DNA from: an uncultured Lachnospiraceae bacterium
GTDB taxonomy: Bacteria > Bacillota > Clostridia > Lachnospirales > Lachnospiraceae
Direction of reading: 5' to 3'
Assembly (NCBI GenBank): GCA_910588535.1
Contig: CAJUOO010000031.1
Span: 1 to 34,932, forward strand
Length of the DNA stretch: 34,932 nt
Shown: piece after piece, positions 31,419 to 34,932 of the stretch
Layout: each line of letters opens with the position of its first letter
Numbering within the stretch: the stretch's first letter is position 1
Position numbers and translations under genes: made by a program
Notes under the pieces: generated by a model
The model's input: only the letters and a program-made list of their open reading frames with translations
The model's database searches: none
Told to the model about the DNA's origin: nothing

Positions 31419-32352
31419 ACAAAATATCTGCTAATATTTCGTAGCTCTCTCCCCAGCGGTTATTCGGCTTATTATGAAACAGCTCCTTCTCAAGAACATA
31501 AAACTTGTCGTCCTTCACTGCTGTAAGCCCCTGCCACGCAGGATTTGAAGCCAAAAGCTCATCCACCATCGAAAGTGCTGCCTCCTGTGAGCTTCCCATA
31601 GTAGTGACAAAAATAAAATCTGGATCAGCGACAAGAATCGCTTCCATATTGAGATCCTCCAAAAGTCCTCCGTCACTGTCTGCAATATTCACACATCCCA
31701 GATCCAACAGCATCTTTCCTGTCATGGTATCGCTGTTCTTTGCCCTAACTCCCGTGGAATATGCCCGAAGAAGTAATATTTTCGGGCTGCTTCCGTCCGC
31801 TCTTGCTATCTGCTCCTCTATCGCTTTCTCCACCGACGTCACATTTTCCTCATACAATTTCTTATTACCAGTAAAATCTGTGAAAATTCCCATCATAGCT
31901 TTGTAATCTTCAAAAGTCTCTATATCAAAATATGCTGTCACAATCCCTGCTTTCTCTAATGTATCATACAATTTTACATGGCCGGGTATGGCAGATGACA
32001 AGATTACAAGCTCCATACCCTCCGCCATTAATGTCTCCGCGGATGGGGTCTTTAATGCTCCGAGATTCACCATATCTGGATGTGCATCCAAAATCTCTTT
32101 TGCATCCTCTGAAGTACCGGCAAGCTCGCCTCCGGCAAGCAGCCACGCCTGAGCAAGACTCTCTGAGAGCACTGCCGTTCTCTCCACATGTTTCAGTCTT
32201 ACCTCATGTTCAAGCGCATCTGTAAAAATAATCTCTGTTCCATCCCCAGCACTATCCATAGAATTGGATGAGTGTCTACATGCCCCTAACATAAGCACAT
32301 AAAACAGCACTGTGAACAAGAATAAGACCCTCCACACACAGCATTTTTTCAT
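31405..32352 (-). CDS. Substrate-binding lipoprotein of the FecCD importer
   Basis: The 315-residue protein starts with a lipoprotein signal ending LMLGAC. It has the two-lobe BtuF/FepB (Peripla_BP_2) fold markers: ERTAVLSESLAQAWLLAGGE, ETLMAEGMELVILSSAI, KILLLRAYSTG, MEAILVADPDFIFVTTMG and the C-terminal AWQGLTAVKDDKFYVLE. It captures the chelate outside and hands it to the permease. GAGGAGA before ATG 32352 sets the start, although a GTG three bases earlier is also possible. First gene of the importer operon. Confidence 0.94.
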   Translation of the reverse strand: MKKCCVWRVLFLFTVLFYVLMLGACRHSSNSMDSAGDGTEIIFTDALEHEVRLKHVERTAVLSESLAQAWLLAGGELAGTSEDAKEILDAHPDMVNLGALKTPSAETLMAEGMELVILSSAIPGHVKLYDTLEKAGIVTAYFDIETFEDYKAMMGIFTDFTGNKKLYEENVTSVEKAIEEQIARADGSSPKILLLRAYSTGVRAKNSDTMTGKMLLDLGCVNIADSDGGLLEDLNMEAILVADPDFIFVTTMGSSQEAALSMVDELLASNPAWQGLTAVKDDKFYVLEKELFHNKPNNRWGESYEILADILYDGK

Positions 32353-32421
32353 CACACAATCTCCTCACTTGATTTCTAACTTTTACTAATTGTAACGGAA
32401 TCACATAGATTTTGCAACTGA

Positions 32422-32443
32422 AATGTGATATACTCACATTATA
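32422..32443. promoter_or_regulatory. Dyad between importer operon and HPr-like gene
   Basis: AATGTGA-TATAC-TCACATT (32422-32440) is a perfect 7-bp inverted repeat. Its right end overlaps a minus-strand TATAAT (32438-32443), the likely -10 of the importer operon. The site looks like a CRP/FNR half-site pair (TGTGA/TCACA) but with five, not six, bases between. It is not a typical Fur box. Confidence 0.5.
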
Positions 32444-32479
32444 GACGTAATATTTACATCATGGAAAGGCGGTATTCAT

Positions 32480-32728
32480 ATGATTTCTAAAAAAGCTGTT
32501 ATCCGACAAGATATTTTAACTCCTGATTTTGTGGTAGAGATTGCAAAAAAATGTTCTTCTTTTCATTCAACCATCACCATGTATGCGAGAGATCAAACAG
32601 TTAATCTAAAAAGTATTGTCAATATCTTTGGCACGGAGCTGAATAGCGATGAAGAAGTTGAGCTAGTATTTTCAGGAAATGATGAAGAACAGGCATGCGA
32701 GGCTATTCTCAAGCTTTTAGAAAACTGA
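32480..32728 (+). CDS. HPr-like phosphocarrier family protein without catalytic histidine
   Basis: The 82-residue protein has the HPr fold signature, especially TVNLKSIVNIFG near residues 40-51, matching the regulatory serine region (Ser45 here, Ser46 in HPr), and EVELVFSGNDEEQACEAIL at the C-terminus. The N-terminal GLHARPA motif is absent: counting back 31 residues from the serine gives Thr14 in ILTPDF, not His. It therefore cannot take part in PTS phosphotransfer and resembles Crh-like regulatory proteins. AAAGGCGG precedes the ATG. The gene is monocistronic and divergent from the importer operon. Confidence 0.85.
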   Translation: MISKKAVIRQDILTPDFVVEIAKKCSSFHSTITMYARDQTVNLKSIVNIFGTELNSDEEVELVFSGNDEEQACEAILKLLEN

Positions 32729-32772
32729 CAAACAGAACATATCATCTACTTTCTTAATCTCTGTTCCGTACT

Positions 32773-32812
32773 ATGGCGGCTCACTCTTTTGATGAAGCCG
32801 CCATCACTTTTT
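32773..32812 (+). terminator. Terminator after the HPr-like gene
   Basis: ATGGCGGCT (32773-32781) pairs perfectly with AGCCGCCAT (32796-32804), followed by CACTTTTTCCC. A classical intrinsic terminator about 45 nt after the stop. Confidence 0.85.
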
Positions 32813-32939
32813 CCCAATAGTTTTATAAATATGAAAATACTTTAAGAATATGAAAACTTTTTTCCAGTGTCAGGACAATATATACATGCAAGGGCAAATC
32901 TTTGCAAGTCGACTTGTAAGAAGAAGGAGGATAACTGCT

Positions 32940-33479
32940 ATGAACAATGATGAATTCGAGCGGTTTGTCTTGATGTCTGGAAAGGATATTCTGCGATTTT
33001 GCCGGATGACAGCCGGAGATGTAGAAGATGGGGACGAATTATATCAGGACACTATGCTCAAGCTGCTAGAAAAAAAGAAAAAATTGGACTCTGAGCAGAA
33101 TACAAAGAGTTACGCTTTATCCACTTCAATCTATCTTTGGAAAAATAAAAAGAAAAAATACGCAAACAGGATGAAGCTGGTTCCGACTGACAGTATAGAA
33201 CAGATGTCAGATGAAGGGTATGAAGTTTCCGATCATAACAATACAGTTTCGCCAGAACACATTGTATTACAGCAAGATGAGATAGACATGATTCAGGGAT
33301 TCGTTGCATCTCTGCCTGAAAAGTACAGAATACCAATCTATTTGTATTATTCAGCGGATATGCAGATCCATGAGGTGTCTGAAATTCTCGGACTGCCAGA
33401 GGGAACCATCAAGAGCCGGATACGGAAAGCAAAAAAGCAATTAAAGGAAAAATTGGAGGCGATAGGATATGACAGATGA
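32940..33479 (+). CDS. Sigma-70 family (ECF-like) RNA polymerase sigma factor
   Basis: The 179-residue protein has a region 2 (DGDELYQDTMLKLLEKKKKL near residue 30) and a region 4 helix-turn-helix (LPEKYRIPIYLYYSADMQIHE, then LPEGTIKSRIRKAKKQL; quoted in parts). The small size with only regions 2 and 4 is ECF-like. GGAGG at about 32926 supports the ATG at 32940; the frame extends upstream to 32850 without a ribosome site. The DUF4179 gene overlaps its end by 11 nt and is its probable regulator. Confidence 0.93.
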   Translation: MNNDEFERFVLMSGKDILRFCRMTAGDVEDGDELYQDTMLKLLEKKKKLDSEQNTKSYALSTSIYLWKNKKKKYANRMKLVPTDSIEQMSDEGYEVSDHNNTVSPEHIVLQQDEIDMIQGFVASLPEKYRIPIYLYYSADMQIHEVSEILGLPEGTIKSRIRKAKKQLKEKLEAIGYDR

Positions 33480-34650
33480 AATATTGAATCAAATCTTAAA
33501 GCAGGCCCTTGCTCCTAAAATAAGTGACCAAGAAATCCTGATACATAAAAGGAGGAAGGATAAAATGAGAAGATTCGATACTATAGGAAAAGCTGTTGCC
33601 GTGGCAGTAGCTGTAGTTGTTATTGGAATTGGTGGATTGGGTTATTTTAATCCAGCGCTTGCATCCAAGATTCCGCTGATTGGAAAGATCTTTGAGAAAG
33701 TTGAGGATGATATCACATATTCTGGAGACTACACAGAAAAGAAAACGATCTTAACTAATGAGGATTCTTCAGGAAATTTGGACACATCGAACTATACTGT
33801 ATCTGATAAAGGATTCACACTGACAGCATCAGAAGTCTACTGTGATGGATATTCCATATTCCTTACAGTTAATATTCAATCCGAAGACGCAGATTTTACT
33901 CATATTCCAGAACATTATACAGGCATGAACGCCATAAGCAACCAGACAGCCGCAGGATTTTATATAAGCGGAACATGGAGTATTGGTGGAACTTCTTCTG
34001 AACTGCTGCAAAATACATTGGAAGGAAAGGTAATAGACAGCCACACATTTGTAGGCATGATCAAAATGGATCTCGCAGAGAAAGTGGCTGATAATGGTGA
34101 ACTTAGCTTACATGTAGATGGTCTTGGCTATGACGATGACAGGATGCTTGATGGTGAAGAGATATCAGCATCTCATTGGACGGATGGTAGTTGGAATATT
34201 ACCATTCCATTTGAGGTAAATCAAACAGATGTAAAGACAATTGACATTGGTGAGAAAAAAGAGAATATTACGCTTGATAATGTAGTAATATCTCCGTATC
34301 AGGTCATCGTCCACACGACAACACCGGGCGTTCAGAGAGAGCTGACAGATGATAGAAAGAAAAAACTGCTTTCAACAAATCCTGATATGACAGATGCAGA
34401 GATGTTTGAACTTTTAGGATGGTCTTATGAACCCTGCCATACAATTTGCTTTAATCAGGACAGAAAGATGCTTTATTCAGATATGGAATCTCCGGGCAGA
34501 GCTGCATTTGCTGTTCAGGGAAAAGAGATAAAAACTCTGTATATCTTCATTTTTGACAATCTCGATGATTGGACTCAGATGGAACAAGAAGGAATGAATA
34601 GCAGCGTTGCAGATAAAGCTGTTATCGTTAAGGAAATTCATATAGAATAA
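33469..34650 (+). CDS. DUF4179 membrane protein, putative anti-sigma factor
   Basis: The 393-residue protein has a short cytoplasmic N-terminus (about 40 residues), one membrane segment at about 41-60 (AVAVAVAVVVIGIGGLGYF), and a large beta-rich external region beginning like DUF4179 (NPALASKIPLIGKIFEKVED). Such genes sit directly after ECF-like sigma genes in Clostridia, and the proteins are presumed to hold the sigma factor at the membrane. The start overlaps the sigma gene (ATGACAGATGA) and so translation is coupled. The signal is unknown. No T-rich terminator is obvious downstream. Confidence 0.88.
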   Translation: MTDEILNQILKQALAPKISDQEILIHKRRKDKMRRFDTIGKAVAVAVAVVVIGIGGLGYFNPALASKIPLIGKIFEKVEDDITYSGDYTEKKTILTNEDSSGNLDTSNYTVSDKGFTLTASEVYCDGYSIFLTVNIQSEDADFTHIPEHYTGMNAISNQTAAGFYISGTWSIGGTSSELLQNTLEGKVIDSHTFVGMIKMDLAEKVADNGELSLHVDGLGYDDDRMLDGEEISASHWTDGSWNITIPFEVNQTDVKTIDIGEKKENITLDNVVISPYQVIVHTTTPGVQRELTDDRKKKLLSTNPDMTDAEMFELLGWSYEPCHTICFNQDRKMLYSDMESPGRAAFAVQGKEIKTLYIFIFDNLDDWTQMEQEGMNSSVADKAVIVKEIHIE

Positions 34651-34763
34651 TTGGACAAAAATTAATAAATGGACAATGCAAATACATGAAAACAAGCATT
34701 ATAAAATAATAGGCTGATTTCATAATACAATAAAATACATCGGAAGATAGGTGGTTCCAAACA

Positions 34764-34825
34764 GGGGCTGTTGCAATAAGATTTAATTATACAAGATATT
34801 GTATACACGTAGCACTATCTTATAA
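34764..34825 (+). repeat. Family D repeat, copy 2
   Basis: Inverted match of 58-119, 60 of 62 positions. It begins GGGGCTGTTGCAATAAG and contains ATACAAGATATTGTAT. It stands about 25 nt before family A copy 5. Bases 34651-34763 hold only AT-rich intergenic sequence. Confidence 0.85.
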
Positions 34826-34850
34826 TATCTTGTATATGTTATACTTTATC

Positions 34851-34932
34851 TGTTGTATCATTTTCTGGAAAGATCCACCCGGCGAACTGCCTGTGGTCCT
34901 CCGTCACCCCGCTCTCGCTTAGTGAAAAACGC
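34851..34932 (+). repeat. Family A palindromic repeat, copy 5 (cut by window end)
   Basis: TTGTATCATTTTCTGG, arm CACCCGGCGAACTGCCTGTGG, and CGTCACCCCGCTCTCGCTTA match copies 1 and 3. The window ends inside the core, so the right arm is not visible. Confidence 0.85.

Noticed and set aside
1..34932. The whole window as a mobile island bounded by the family D inverted repeats
   Set aside because: The interior holds core genes (recR, dnaX, SRP RNA, tadA, tRNA) in conserved order and no integrase or transposase.

Overview
The window looks like chromosomal DNA from a low-GC Gram-positive anaerobe of the Clostridia, most likely a Lachnospiraceae-type gut bacterium. The evidence is the tadA / large SRP RNA / dnaX / ybaB / recR order typical of Firmicutes, strong GGAGG ribosome binding sites, TTGACA-N17-TATAAT promoters, a DUF6128-type protein, a YitT protein and a sigma factor/DUF4179 pair. 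The species is inference, because no sequence search was possible.

Layout. 1-4050: a YitT membrane protein gene meets, tail to tail, a MarR-MATE efflux pair. A TipAS-type MerR regulator follows. 4050-6300: intergenic repeats, then a large membrane-anchored protein with a zinc ribbon and leucine-rich repeats. 6300-11050 (minus strand): tadA, SRP RNA, pfkA, dnaX, ybaB and recR, a housekeeping block in which a phosphofructokinase gene sits between the SRP RNA and dnaX. 11100-13150: a GNAT acetyltransferase and a Pro/Glu-rich DUF6128-like protein. 13200-15670: a small HdeD/DUF308 membrane protein translationally coupled to recQ. 15725-21393: a five-gene set of response regulator, histidine kinase, ABC ATPase, an ABC-2 permease fused to an M1-type metallopeptidase domain, and a second permease. 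21400-22370: palindromic repeats and a tRNA-Gly(CCC). 22500-24280 (minus strand): a HAD phosphatase and an HD-GYP protein. 24576-27590: a lipoprotein with an internal duplication, a decayed WYL-type regulator and a small Cys-rich DUF3795 protein. 27846-32352 (minus strand): a siderophore/heme-type ABC importer operon ending in an ABC-F ATPase. 32480-34650: an HPr-like protein lacking the catalytic histidine, then a sigma factor with a DUF4179 partner. The right edge again holds repeats.

The most distinctive signal is the intergenic repeats. Four families recur. (A) A long palindrome of about 130-160 nt occurs five times; its outer arms differ between copies, yet the two arms still pair within the best copies. 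(B) A structured repeat of about 130 nt occurs twice. (C) A short double-hairpin repeat occurs three times. (D) A 62-nt sequence occurs at both ends of the window in opposite orientation. There is also a multi-stem structured segment between the MarR and MATE genes. Several regulatory sites are unusually clear: a 16-bp perfect inverted repeat on the marR promoter, three related palindromes between the DUF6128 and DUF308 genes, and a TGTGA-N5-TCACA dyad between the importer operon and the HPr-like gene.

No CRISPR array, prophage or intact transposase gene was seen. Functions rest on motif and family recognition by eye.
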